Source: Cylindrospermum sp. NIES-4074
Lineage (GTDB): Bacteria > Cyanobacteriota > Cyanobacteriia > Cyanobacteriales > Nostocaceae
Direction of reading: 5' to 3'
DNA: 64,000 nucleotides
NCBI GenBank assembly: GCA_003994795.1
Contig: AP018269.1
Span: 620,001 to 684,000 of the forward strand
The notes beneath the pieces are model-generated. The model saw nothing but the letters and a program-made list of their open reading frames with translations. It did no database searches and was not told where the DNA came from. The translations under genes were made by a program, and so were the position numbers. Below, piece after piece: positions 1 to 10,292 of this stretch. The first letter of the stretch is position 1. The number at the start of each line of letters is the position of its first letter.

Positions 1-296
1 TGCTTCACTTGTTCAGCGGTATTACTTAATTTCAGTAACTTGGCAACTTTTTCGACACCATCAGACTGATTCAACAGATGATGATGATGATGAAATTCAT
101 ACACACCTTTTTGGGCAAGGATACCAATTCGCTGGGGTGCAGTAGTATTTCCCAACAAAGCCCTGACTTGAGGTTCTTGTTGACGTGCCTTCATAAACCC
201 CCGTCTCATCTGGCAATGCCAACGTTCTTGCCCTGTGGCTGGGGCAATTAAAGACCAAAGGTGATAACTAGCAAAAGGTCGATCAGGGGTTGACAT
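1..296 (-). CDS. Hypothetical protein, N-terminal part (runs off the window)
   Basis: On the minus strand an ATG at 296 opens a reading frame that stays open for 98 codons to the window edge. The protein begins MSTPDRPFASYHLWSLIAP and carries a run of five histidines near residue 70, followed by a segment rich in Leu, Lys and Asn. I do not recognise the family and see no signal peptide or membrane segment. It is divergent from the phosphoglucomutase gene, with about 105 bases between the two starts. The 3 prime end lies outside the window, so length and function cannot be judged. Confidence 0.6.
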   Translation of the reverse strand, partial: MSTPDRPFASYHLWSLIAPATGQERWHCQMRRGFMKARQQEPQVRALLGNTTAPQRIGILAQKGVYEFHHHHHLLNQSDGVEKVAKLLKLSNTAEQVK

Positions 297-401
297 CGCT
301 CAGGGGCAGTGGGAGAAAATACCGTGGGATACTTGCGGCTACGCACGCTTTGCGGGAAGCTTCCTAATAGTAACGATCATCGACGGGAAAGAGTGGCAAG
401 T

Positions 402-1829
402 ATGAGCAACCGTAGCAATTCCAACAAAATAAAATTTGGTACTGATGGATGGCGAGGGATTATTGCCGATGATTTTACTTTTCCCAATGTGCGGAAAGTA
501 ACTAGGGCAATAGCTAGCTATCTAGAAACAGCCTATAGTAAAGACAGACCAGTACTTATCGCTTACGATACTCGATTTTTAGCGGATCAGTTTGCCCAGG
601 CTGCTGCTCAAGTGCTGGCAGATTTGGGTTGGACTGTTAAAGTTACTGATCGGGATTGCCCTACACCAGTAATTGCTTACAACGCCCGTCACTTGAATTC
701 TGCTGGGGCGTTAATGTTTACCGCTAGCCATAATCCTGCACCTTACTGTGGGATTAAATATATCCCAGACTATGCTGGGCCTGCCACGCCAGAAATTACT
801 GATACCATTGTGGCAAATATAGAAGGTGCATCGGATGAGTTGCCTGGTAGCAACCCAACAGGTTCAATTTCTACTTTTGATCCAAAACCAGATTATCTGG
901 AATTTATCTATACCCTACTGGATGTAGAAAAAATCAGAAGTGCGAACTTAAAGGTTAAGTATGACGCGCTTTATTCTACTTCTCGCGGTTATTTAGATGA
1001 AGTTTTGCAACATTGTGGCACTCAATTAGAAAGTTTCCACGATTGGCGGGATGTGCTGTTCGGTGGCGGGATGCCAGAACCTAAGGGGGAACAATTAGTT
1101 GAATTGGTGGCAGCAGTCCGCAAGGATCATGCAGATTTAGGTCTAGCGACAGATGGCGATAGCGATCGCTTTGGTATTGTCGATGAACAAGGCACAGTCC
1201 TTACTCCCAACACCGTGCTTTTAGTTCTAGCACGACATTTAATCAAAAATAAAGGTAAAAGTGGGGCGATTGTCCGGACTGTGGCGACAACTCATTTGCT
1301 GGATAATTTCGCGGCTAAATATGGTTTGCCAATTTATGAAACAGCTGTAGGCTTTAAGTACATTGGCGAAAAGATGCGGGAAACTACCGTGCTGATTGGG
1401 GGTGAAGAATCAGGCGGTTTAAGTGTAATTGGGCATATTCCCGAAAAAGATGGCGTTTTAGCCGATATGCTAGTGGCAGAAGCGATCGCCTATGAAGGTA
1501 AACCTCTGAGTCAATTGGTGAAAGAAGCGATCGCTGAAGCTGACGGCCCGCTGTATAATAACCGCCTTGACTTGCACCTCACCGAAGCCCACAAAACCGC
1601 TGTAATCGACGCTTTCACCAAAAACCCACCAACAGAAGTTGCGGGGATTAAGGTGAAGGAAGTCGGGCGCAAAGATGGCATTAAACTCTATTTAGAAGAG
1701 GGTAGCTGGGTGTTGCTGCGTCCTTCCGGTACAGAACCGCTGGTGCGCGTTTACCTGGAAACCAACTCTCCCGAAAAACTCGCCCAAATTGCTCAAGAGT
1801 TGGAGAGTGCGATCGCTAAACTAGAGTAG
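402..1829 (+). CDS. Phosphoglucomutase/phosphomannomutase family protein
   Basis: Alpha-D-phosphohexomutase that would interconvert hexose 1- and 6-phosphates in the cytosol, feeding glycogen and cell-wall sugar pathways. All four family signatures are visible: the phosphoserine loop TASHNP, the metal loop DGDSDR, the sugar-binding loop GEESGG, and the C-terminal phosphate loop RPSGTEPLVR. The frame is open back to 309, but I place the start at the ATG at 402 (MSNRSNSNKIKFGTDGWRG), because the family begins just before the KFGTDGWRG strand and a GGGAAAGAG stretch lies upstream. This gives 475 residues, normal for the family. Substrate (glucose or mannose) cannot be decided by eye. Confidence 0.93.
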   Translation: MSNRSNSNKIKFGTDGWRGIIADDFTFPNVRKVTRAIASYLETAYSKDRPVLIAYDTRFLADQFAQAAAQVLADLGWTVKVTDRDCPTPVIAYNARHLNSAGALMFTASHNPAPYCGIKYIPDYAGPATPEITDTIVANIEGASDELPGSNPTGSISTFDPKPDYLEFIYTLLDVEKIRSANLKVKYDALYSTSRGYLDEVLQHCGTQLESFHDWRDVLFGGGMPEPKGEQLVELVAAVRKDHADLGLATDGDSDRFGIVDEQGTVLTPNTVLLVLARHLIKNKGKSGAIVRTVATTHLLDNFAAKYGLPIYETAVGFKYIGEKMRETTVLIGGEESGGLSVIGHIPEKDGVLADMLVAEAIAYEGKPLSQLVKEAIAEADGPLYNNRLDLHLTEAHKTAVIDAFTKNPPTEVAGIKVKEVGRKDGIKLYLEEGSWVLLRPSGTEPLVRVYLETNSPEKLAQIAQELESAIAKLE

Positions 1830-1847
1830 TCTAGAACCCCACTCCTA

Positions 1848-1880
1848 GCCCCTCCCCGCCAGAAGGGAGGGGAATTATTT
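1848..1880 (+). terminator. GC-rich hairpin downstream of the phosphohexomutase gene
   Basis: CCCCTCCC (1849-1856) pairs with GGGAGGGG (1865-1872), followed by AATTATTTT. It lies 20 bases after the phosphohexomutase stop and just before the next start, so it could end or attenuate transcription between them. The T tract is interrupted, so it may be weak. Confidence 0.5.
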
Positions 1881-1887
1881 TAAAATT

Positions 1888-2166
1888 ATGAAAAATATTA
1901 CCAATTTGCTGATATCTGTAGTTATAGCTGTTTGGGTGGTGGCGATCGCCATTATTTCTGTCCAAAATGCCACCCCTGTATCTTTAAGGTTTTTGGCTTT
2001 TCAATCAATTCAAATACCAGCCGGTTTGGTGTTGGCTTTTAGTGCTGCTGTGGGTTTAATTGGGGTAGCGGTTTTGCAACCTCTCTGGGAACTTGGTGAT
2101 GCTACACAAAGGAATTCCCGGTTGGATGAGGATGCAGAGTTTTTTGTTGATGATGAGGATTTTTAG
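1888..2166 (+). CDS. LapA-domain (DUF1049) small membrane protein
   Basis: A 92-residue protein with two hydrophobic segments (about residues 6-27 and 42-65) separated by the motif QNATPVSLRFL, typical of lipopolysaccharide assembly protein A domain (LapA/DUF1049) proteins, where a QN-x-x-x-V segment joins the two helices. The tail is very acidic and ends DEDAEFFVDDEDF. Presumably an inner-membrane protein; its role in cyanobacteria is not established. It directly follows the phosphohexomutase terminator-like hairpin. Confidence 0.75.
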   Translation: MKNITNLLISVVIAVWVVAIAIISVQNATPVSLRFLAFQSIQIPAGLVLAFSAAVGLIGVAVLQPLWELGDATQRNSRLDEDAEFFVDDEDF

Positions 2167-2259
2167 GGGGTTTGTCTCACGCAAAGACGCAAAGGCGCAC
2201 CAGAGGAAGAGGAGAGCGAAGGGGCTAAAATCTAAATTGTGTGTTTTAATTGAAAACCT

Positions 2260-3078
2260 TTGGCTTACGATAATATTTGCCGCTACCTCACAGACAATTA
2301 CCCATTATCTTTTGTGCAATGGTTAATTGCAGAAGATATCAATAAAATTGAGGTACTACCGACTGAGTTACCTGTTGAACCGATTCGTTCTGATGCTTTG
2401 TTTCTGTTACCGGAACTAAATCGCATTCTGCATTTGGAAATTCAAACTACGCCAAAATCTGATACACCTATGCCAATACGGATGTTAGATTATTGGTTGA
2501 GGATTTATCGTAAATATTCCTGTCCTGTTGAACAGGTGGTGATTTTCCTCAAACAGACAACTTCACCTGATGCTTTTATTGATCAGTTGACAGTGGGGAA
2601 TACACAGCATCAATACCGAGTAATAAGGGTATGGGAACAAGAAAGCGAGCCTCTTTTACAAGTTCCAGCTTTATTACCTTTAGCAGTTTTAGCTAAAACG
2701 GATGAACCAGCTAATTTACTTCAGCAGGTTGCTTTGGCTATAGATAAAATTGAAGAACAACCACAGCAAAAGAATATTGCGGCTTGTGTGGAAGTTTTGG
2801 CTAGTTTGAAGTTTGATAAACAATTAATTCACCAATATCTCCGGGAGGATCTAATGCAAGAAGCACCTATGTATCAAGAAATTATTCAAAGAGGTGTAAA
2901 AAGTGGGAAGTTAGAACTTGTTATCCGCCAGTTGAAACGTCGTGTTGGGGAGATTTCATCAAAAATGGAGTTTCAAGTTCAAGAATTGCCAGTAGAAAAA
3001 CTAGATGCCCTTTCGGAAGCTCTTTTAGATTTTTCACAACCTTCTGATTTGGTAACTTGGATGACTAATCAAAGATAA
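2260..3078 (+). CDS. Rpn-family (PD-(D/E)XK) protein with C-terminal DUF4351
   Basis: A 272-residue member of the cyanobacterial Rpn/putative-transposase-like family. The N-terminal half has the PD-(D/E)XK-like segment LNRILHLEIQTTPKSD with the E-x-Q variant of the active site, then RMLDYWLRIYRKY. The last 70 residues are a DUF4351 domain (about 205-272, LVIRQLKRRVGE to LVTWM). Family members are linked to recombination-promoting DNA cleavage, but activity here is inferred only. The start is TTG at 2260, because no ATG precedes the conserved AYDNICRYLTDNYP segment. The DUF4351 part is repeated in the next gene. Confidence 0.8.
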   Translation: MAYDNICRYLTDNYPLSFVQWLIAEDINKIEVLPTELPVEPIRSDALFLLPELNRILHLEIQTTPKSDTPMPIRMLDYWLRIYRKYSCPVEQVVIFLKQTTSPDAFIDQLTVGNTQHQYRVIRVWEQESEPLLQVPALLPLAVLAKTDEPANLLQQVALAIDKIEEQPQQKNIAACVEVLASLKFDKQLIHQYLREDLMQEAPMYQEIIQRGVKSGKLELVIRQLKRRVGEISSKMEFQVQELPVEKLDALSEALLDFSQPSDLVTWMTNQR

Positions 3079-3087
3079 AATATTTAC

Positions 3088-3318
3088 ATGGGTGGGGTAA
3101 TTGACATGGAAGAAGCGCCGATGTACCAGGAAATTATGAAACGTGGTAAATTAGAGATTATTTTCCGTCAAATCAATCGGCGCTTTGGGGTAATTTCACC
3201 AGAATTAGAGTCACAAATTCAAGAATTATCAAATCAACAGTTAGATGCACTTGTGGATGTATTTTTGGATTTTTCACAAGCATCAGATTTAGTAAATTGG
3301 ATGGCTAATCAAGAATAA
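3088..3318 (+). CDS. Stand-alone DUF4351 domain protein (partial duplicate of upstream gene)
   Basis: A 76-residue protein that is nearly colinear with the C-terminal end of the preceding Rpn gene: both contain EAPMYQEI, a GKLE segment, a short basic R-Q-x-x-R-R stretch and the ending LDFSQ-x-SDLV-x-W. It begins 9 bases after the upstream stop, so the two are probably co-transcribed. It lacks any nuclease part. It may be a remnant of a tandem duplication or an independent DUF4351 subunit that assembles with the full-length protein. A second ATG (residue 7) is an alternative start. Confidence 0.7.
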   Translation: MGGVIDMEEAPMYQEIMKRGKLEIIFRQINRRFGVISPELESQIQELSNQQLDALVDVFLDFSQASDLVNWMANQE

Positions 3319-3329
3319 AGAGTTGTAAT

Positions 3330-3572
3330 TTAATTTGCATTAATTAGCCTTGCAAAGATGGCTTTTACTTCTTCATCAGTGGCAAAATCTCCAGCATCAG
3401 CTTCAGTAATTCCCTTTTGAATTTCTGCGATTTGCCATTGATACATTTCTAAATAAGCAGCTATTGCTTCATTAAGGATATAGCTTCTGTCGCGTTTCAT
3501 TCCTGCTGCAATTTTATCTAGTGCGGCTTTCTTGCTGCTGTCTATGCGAAAGGTGATGTTTTCTTTGGTCAT
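3330..3572 (-). CDS. CopG/ribbon-helix-helix antitoxin-like protein (orphan)
   Basis: Starting at the ATG at 3572 (MTKENITFRIDSSKKAALDK) this gives an 80-residue protein with the RHH DNA-binding pattern: a short strand (ITFRID), helix A (SKKAALDKIAAGM), then RDRSYILNEAIAAYLEM. The C-terminal half (QWQIAEIQKGITEADAGDFATDEEV) is like antitoxins that pair with RelE/ParE toxins. Such antitoxin genes normally overlap or precede a toxin gene, but the minus-strand sequence downstream is occupied by the end of the oppositely oriented DUF4351 gene, so no partner is present. The frame is open back to 3605, but the conserved N-terminus favours 3572. Confidence 0.8.
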   Translation of the reverse strand: MTKENITFRIDSSKKAALDKIAAGMKRDRSYILNEAIAAYLEMYQWQIAEIQKGITEADAGDFATDEEVKAIFARLINAN

Positions 3573-3893
3573 GGTTTTGTGGGAGTAATCTGTCTTGCAT
3601 CGCATTATATTGTACTGCGATGCAATCTACCCTATTCTGTCGGTGCAGAATACCACGGCTATATGGTTAAGGTTTTTTATTTTACAATCAGAGAAAATTC
3701 CTGGGATGTTTATTCAATTGCAAGCTTTTTAGGCAAAAGACAGAATAGAAGCGGGTTACAAGCCATTAATATTTATTTACATATTTTTGTTTAGTTATAC
3801 CTTTACACTTAAGTGTCGAAGCTTTATTATACAAAACAACAACGGGATTAAGACTTAGTTTTTTAGTTACTTAGAAAGCAATAAGGAAGAATT

Positions 3894-4823
3894 ATGCCTT
3901 TAAGCGTGTGCAGAGGAGCTACACTTCAATGTAGCTTGGGGACAATGTTCTCTACTTTAATTCCCACTAAAGCATTGGCTTCACCTATACAGATAGGTAA
4001 CAATACCATAGCGACTATTGACGATCATGTGCCAGGTCAAAACATTTTTCCTTTTGGTGTTTGTAACGCAACGCGTACTCCATGTGTGCCGGCGACTTCA
4101 ACTAAATGGACAATGGGAGTATCTGGTATAGAGTTTACTAAAGGGGCAGATGCCCTCTCGATGGATTCGACACTGCAATGTGGTGTTGGTGGAGTTATCA
4201 GCATTGTTTATTGTGGTCAAAATACAGTTTTTGTTGATGATAATTTTGCTATAAATCAAAAGTATCTTAAAGCTGAAATTGTAAAAACATATTATAAAAA
4301 TCCACAAGGACTTTACGGTGGTTCAAAGGGTGAAATACCACTTTCAGGCTTGGCTCTCATACTAGAATTTGAACAATTTAGGACTGAAGCTTATAAAGCT
4401 ACTGAGAAGGAGAAGTTCTACACTCTCGGTTTTGGATCAACACGAGATAAACAAGGTAATCGTTGGAAAAAGGGTGACACAATTACTCGTAAAGATGCTT
4501 ACGATTTGTTCATCTATAAGATAGAGAATGAATTTTTGCCACAACTAAAAAGAATTCCTGGATGGACGCAATTAAACGCCAATCAACAGGGAGCTTTATT
4601 AGCTTTTTCTTACAACGAGGGCGCATATTTTTATGGGAACAAAAAGTTTAAGTTAATTACTGAAGTATTAAAAAATCAACAATGGGATAAAGTTGCAGAA
4701 ACCATACTTCTATATGATCGTCAAGAGGGTGAGGTTCTTCCTGGATTGACTCGAAGAAAAAAAGCAGAAGCTTTACTGTTTGAGAATGAGGGCATTATAT
4801 TGTATCGCCCTCCCACCTTCTAA
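3894..4823 (+). CDS. PAAR-like (DUF4280) domain fused to GH24-type lysozyme domain
   Basis: A 309-residue two-domain protein. Residues 1-110 match the DUF4280 PAAR-like pattern: MPLSVCRGATLQCSLG start, a central PFGVCNATRTPCVP and ending LQCGVGGVISIVYCGQ, with cysteines C6, C13, C57, C64, C96 and C107. PAAR-like proteins cap the spike of contractile injection systems. Residues about 150-300 resemble phage T4-type lysozyme (GH24): LEFEQFRTEAYK, FYTLGFGST, then QQGALLAFSYNEG. E160 aligns with the catalytic Glu and T177 with the catalytic Thr, but the Asp position appears to be Ala169. No signal peptide is seen. No other injection-system gene adjoins it. Tip-associated peptidoglycan-degrading effector is the best reading; a phage-derived lysin is the alternative. 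Confidence 0.8.
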   Translation: MPLSVCRGATLQCSLGTMFSTLIPTKALASPIQIGNNTIATIDDHVPGQNIFPFGVCNATRTPCVPATSTKWTMGVSGIEFTKGADALSMDSTLQCGVGGVISIVYCGQNTVFVDDNFAINQKYLKAEIVKTYYKNPQGLYGGSKGEIPLSGLALILEFEQFRTEAYKATEKEKFYTLGFGSTRDKQGNRWKKGDTITRKDAYDLFIYKIENEFLPQLKRIPGWTQLNANQQGALLAFSYNEGAYFYGNKKFKLITEVLKNQQWDKVAETILLYDRQEGEVLPGLTRRKKAEALLFENEGIILYRPPTF

Positions 4824-4874
4824 AAAATAATAGCTATTCGTCGGTATGTCAACGGCAAGAATGAATTTCCTAAG

Positions 4875-4898
4875 AAAAAAGCGGGTATAGAACCCGCT
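4875..4898 (-). terminator. Intrinsic terminator downstream of ndhD1
   Basis: On the minus strand GCGGGT (4897-4892) and ACCCGC (4886-4881) form a short perfect stem, followed by six T. It lies about 35 bases past the ndhD1 stop and is oriented to end that transcript. Confidence 0.75.
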
Positions 4899-4933
4899 CC
4901 AAAATAATTTTAATTTCCAGTATCCATCGCTAT

Positions 4934-6511
4934 TTAATTACCAATTATCGGCGCACTCAAAGAAACATTTTGCACTTCTTTTTGTGCTGTCAAAGTCGGC
5001 ACAGAATCACGCAATCTTGCCGTCAATTGTACAGTTGTAGCGTCGTACATTTGAGTCAGCAACTTGGGATAGAAACCAATACCAATAATTGGAATCAACA
5101 AACAAGCAATGATAAAGACCTCGCGGGGTTCAGCATCTATCAGTTGTTGATGAGAAACTAATTCTTCGTTCTCTTGACCGTAGAAAATTTCTCGTAACAT
5201 CGACAACAGATAAATTGGAGTTAAAATCACTCCAACTGCCATCAAAAACACCACAATGACTCTAAATGTAGGGCTATAAGCATCGCTAGTAGCAAAACCA
5301 ACAAACACCATTAATTCTGCCACAAAACCGCTCATTCCTGGCAAAGCTAAAGAAGCCATCGAACAAGTGGTGAACATGGCGAAAATCTTCCGCATTCTCT
5401 TACCAACACCACCCATTTCATCCAACATCAAGGTGTGTGTCCGGTCATAAGTTGCACCCACAAGGAAGAACAAACTCGCCCCTATTAACCCGTGGGAAAC
5501 CATTTGTAACACTGCCCCACTCAATCCCAAATCTGTGAAGGAGGCAATACCAATGAGGACAAAGCCCATGTGGGAAATTGAGGAATAGGCAATTTTTCGC
5601 TTCAGGTTGCGCTGGGCAAAGGATGTCAGGGCAGCGTAGATGATATTCACTACCCCCAAAACCACTAACACTGGTGCAAAATAAGCGTGGGCATCGGGGA
5701 GTAATTGGGCATTCATCCGAATTAAGGCATAACCGCCCATTTTCAAAAGAATACCAGCCAATAACATATGCACGGGGGCTGTAGCTTCACCGTGGGCATC
5801 AGGTAGCCAGGTGTGTAGAGGAATAATGGGTAACTTGACGGCGTAAGCAATCAGGAACCCGGCATAAAGTAACAGTTGGAAATTGAGGGCGAAGTCCTTT
5901 AAAGCCAATGCTCGCATATCAAAGGTGACTGTATCGCCATAAAATCCCATTGTGAGGGCAGACAGCAAAATAAACAGCGACCCGCCAGCAGTGTATAAAA
6001 TGAACTTGGTCGCTGCGTATTGGCGCTTTTTACCTCCCCAAATTGACAGCAGAAAGTATATCGGTACTAGTTCTAGTTCCCACACCAGGAAAAATAACAG
6101 CATATCCTGGACAGCAAACACGGCAATTTGACCGCCATACATTGCCAAAATCAAGAAGTAAAACAGCTTGGGCTTAAACGTCACAGGCCAAGCCGCTAAT
6201 ATCGCCAGGGTGGTAATGAATCCAGTCAAAATAATTAGGGGCATGGACAAGCCATCTGCCCCTACTGACCAATTCAAACCCAATTGCGGTACCCAGGGGT
6301 AACTCTCCACCAGCTGCAAATCGGGATTGGAGAAATCATACCCAGTATAAAAGGCGTAAACAATTAGTGCGAAATCTATCAGCCCTACGATGAGGGAATA
6401 CCAGCGCACTGTTTTGCCTTCTTTATCTGGGATGATGGGAAGCAGTAGTGACGCCGCTATTGGGAACAGAATAATCGTCGTCAGCCACGGGAAATTAGCT
6501 ATATTCATCAC
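4934..6511 (-). CDS. ndhD1: NAD(P)H-quinone oxidoreductase subunit 4 (NDH-1 NdhD1)
   Basis: A 525-residue, strongly hydrophobic proton-pumping subunit of the thylakoid NDH-1 complex. The proton-antiporter core is clear: [38 protein letters not shown] (conserved Lys and His of the channel), [10 protein letters not shown]-like [12 protein letters not shown], and [10 protein letters not shown]. Length and sequence suit the NdhD1 type that joins NdhF1 in the respiratory and cyclic-flow form NDH-1L, rather than the CO2-uptake NdhD3/D4 types. It lies downstream of ndhF1 in the same direction, but a hairpin and a repeat separate the two. Confidence 0.95.
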   Translation of the reverse strand: MMNIANFPWLTTIILFPIAASLLLPIIPDKEGKTVRWYSLIVGLIDFALIVYAFYTGYDFSNPDLQLVESYPWVPQLGLNWSVGADGLSMPLIILTGFITTLAILAAWPVTFKPKLFYFLILAMYGGQIAVFAVQDMLLFFLVWELELVPIYFLLSIWGGKKRQYAATKFILYTAGGSLFILLSALTMGFYGDTVTFDMRALALKDFALNFQLLLYAGFLIAYAVKLPIIPLHTWLPDAHGEATAPVHMLLAGILLKMGGYALIRMNAQLLPDAHAYFAPVLVVLGVVNIIYAALTSFAQRNLKRKIAYSSISHMGFVLIGIASFTDLGLSGAVLQMVSHGLIGASLFFLVGATYDRTHTLMLDEMGGVGKRMRKIFAMFTTCSMASLALPGMSGFVAELMVFVGFATSDAYSPTFRVIVVFLMAVGVILTPIYLLSMLREIFYGQENEELVSHQQLIDAEPREVFIIACLLIPIIGIGFYPKLLTQMYDATTVQLTARLRDSVPTLTAQKEVQNVSLSAPIIGN

Positions 6512-6611
6512 AATCAGTCTGCAATTAAAATCATGTTTGGCAAAAAGTCACTAGCTATTAACTAACAGCTTTTTGGCGTTTTGCTCTCTCTTGTTAGGTT
6601 GATTTAATAAA

Positions 6612-6659
6612 AATAAAGAATGATGAAGGCAGTTAAAATACTGACCCCTGCCTTCATCA
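6612..6659 (-). terminator. Hairpin between ndhF1 and ndhD1
   Basis: TGATGAAGGCAG (6621-6632) and CTGCCTTCATCA (6648-6659) form a perfect 12-bp stem. On the minus strand it is followed by TTCTTTATTTTTATT, so it resembles a terminator for ndhF1, about 100 bases before the ndhD1 start. If active, ndhD1 would need its own promoter in 6512-6611. Confidence 0.55.
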
Positions 6660-6736
6660 AAACTGTTCTGAGTTGAAAATCCTGAGTGCCGAGTCAAAAC
6701 AGTGCCGCATACGCCACTGACTCTGAATTATCTTCT

Positions 6737-6852
6737 TACTCAGCAACGCCAGTCCGACGCCACTTGCTTCAACGGGGGGAACCCCCGCAACGCAGTGGCT
6801 CCTCAAGTCGGGAAACCCGCCCACGCGGCTGGCTCCTCAGCACTCAGCACTT
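6737..6852. repeat. Dispersed ~115-bp repeat, copy 1
   Basis: The stretch from TACTCAGCAACGCCAG to CAGCACTCAGCACTT is repeated essentially base for base at 40556-40678. It is GC-rich, holds several internal inverted GGGG/CCCC and GGCTCCTCA segments, and ends in tandem CAGCACT units. It lies between ndhF1 and ndhD1 and overlaps the last codons of ndhF1 only at its distal edge, if at all. It is not coding. Confidence 0.85.
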
Positions 6853-6876
6853 CAGCCGAAGCATCGAGCACTCAAC

Positions 6877-8970
<2,094 letters not shown>

Positions 8971-9554
8971 TGACGCCTACTTTTAAAATTCTTGACTAAG
9001 TTAGAACAGTAGCAGTCGCGTGCGGGGGTTCCCAAGCCACTGCGTTGGTTTTTGGTGAGTTGTAGGCAGAATGCTGTCCTTAAGGATAGCAACTACCAGA
9101 CGCCCTCCGCAGGGTAGTATATGGCGTCCCGTGGCACGAACTGCGCTGCGGACGGTTGATCAGAGGACTGTGACGGAGAGAAAAATTTAAGCGGTCTCCG
9201 CACCCGGACAGTTACCCGTCCGCAGGTAACTGTCTTGGTCGGAACTGTTAATAATTGTGACACACACCCTTGAGGATAAAATACCCCACCCAAAGGTCAT
9301 TGGGTGGGGTGTTAAGCATAGCTTTATATTTGCCGAGGCTAGTCCTACCGTTACATCAGACCTATCTACAGCAAATATTTAGTCATGGTGCAGGCGGGTG
9401 TAGGGGTCAAGGCTGGATAACCCTTACTCAATTTACAAAGCGAATTAATTAATAAAAAGTATATTCTTCTACACCCCTAAACACCTCAACCCTTACCCCC
9501 CCTACACCCTGCCTGTAGGGCTTTGACGGCAGGATCAAGGAAGACGGCTAGCTT
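8971..9554. other. 584-bp intergenic region upstream of ndhF1 with inverted repeats
   Basis: No convincing gene. It holds: GTGCGGGGGTTCCCAAGCCACTG-type text (about 9018-9046) that echoes the dispersed 115-bp repeat; a hairpin in which TACCCCACCCA (9282-9292) faces TGGGTGGGGTG (9300-9310); and a widely spaced inverted repeat, CAGGCGGGTGTAGGGG near 9392 against CCCCTACACCCTGCCTG near 9499. The ndhF1 promoter and leader should lie in the part nearest 8971. Confidence 0.5.
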
Positions 9555-9920
9555 TTATCCCCGGACTAAAGTCACGGGGTTTTCAGCATTTCTCTTATAA
9601 CTGATTTTTATTTCTTCTAAGGCTAGACGTAGGTCTTCTCTACCGCGAAAACCTTCTAAGCGATGCCGGATTATGCCATTTTCGATCAAAAGTAAAGTTG
9701 GTAGTGATTTAAGTCTATAAGTGTTAGACAGTTTGAAATTTTGATCGGCGTTAACCCCAACTAGTTTAATTTCTTCACCGCATTGAGCTTGAAATTGCAG
9801 CAGCAGTGGGTGAATGACGCGACACAAGCCACACCAAGGGGCTTCAAAATTAACTAAAACAGGAATTGGAGATTCTAAAACTTCTTGAGTAAATGTCCGC
9901 TCACTAACCGACAACACCAT
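9555..9920 (-). CDS. Thioredoxin family protein with WCGLC active site
   Basis: A 121-residue thioredoxin fold: strand VLVNFEAPWCGLC with redox cysteines C30 and C33, then HPLLLQFQAQ, KLVGVNADQNFKLSNTYRLKSLPTLLLIENG containing the cis-proline. It is cytosolic, without signal peptide. The Pro of the canonical WCGPC is Leu, which usually shifts redox potential and partner choice, so it is unlikely to be the main TrxA. It lies between ndhF1 and the NnrU-like gene; this neighbourhood suggests a link to photosynthetic redox control, but that is inference. Confidence 0.88.
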   Translation of the reverse strand: MVLSVSERTFTQEVLESPIPVLVNFEAPWCGLCRVIHPLLLQFQAQCGEEIKLVGVNADQNFKLSNTYRLKSLPTLLLIENGIIRHRLEGFRGREDLRLALEEIKISYKRNAENPVTLVRG

Positions 9921-10058
9921 GACGCCTCTTGAATTATAGGGTTTTTATATGTAACTAGCGACCAGCAGGAGGAATTCGCAAGTCAGTCACTGCCGATAGA
10001 TGTACTCAAGGCACGGTTAATTATGTAAAAATTGAGCCAATTGCATTGTGATACTGAC

Positions 10059-10094
10059 AAAAAAGCCAGCGCGTCATTCACGGTGGCTTTTTTT
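10059..10094. terminator. Strong bidirectional terminator, possible end of a small RNA
   Basis: AAAAAGCCA (10060-10068) pairs with TGGCTTTTTTT (10084-10094), giving a stem with a T tract on the plus strand and an equivalent T tract on the minus strand. On the plus strand no protein gene ends here: the nearest upstream gene (thioredoxin) starts at 9920 and runs the other way. It may terminate a short plus-strand RNA starting after 9920, or the NnrU-like transcript coming from the right. Confidence 0.7.
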
Positions 10095-10292
10095 GGATGT
10101 TCAACTCCTGATTGCCGTTTCCTCTCCAGGAAAGTCAATTGACCAGCAAATACTTGTCCAAAATCTTAACCCGACTTGGGACATTCCCACCGACAGCTGT
10201 TTGATTTCATCGTACATTGATTCGGTAGCAATTGATAAGCTGAAATTTTCTTTGATTGGGAATTTTTTGTTGATATTGGGGATCACCTAATA

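Noticed and set aside
4098-4307. Minus-strand frame inside the PAAR-like gene
   Set aside because: Antisense to a recognised domain and without start context.
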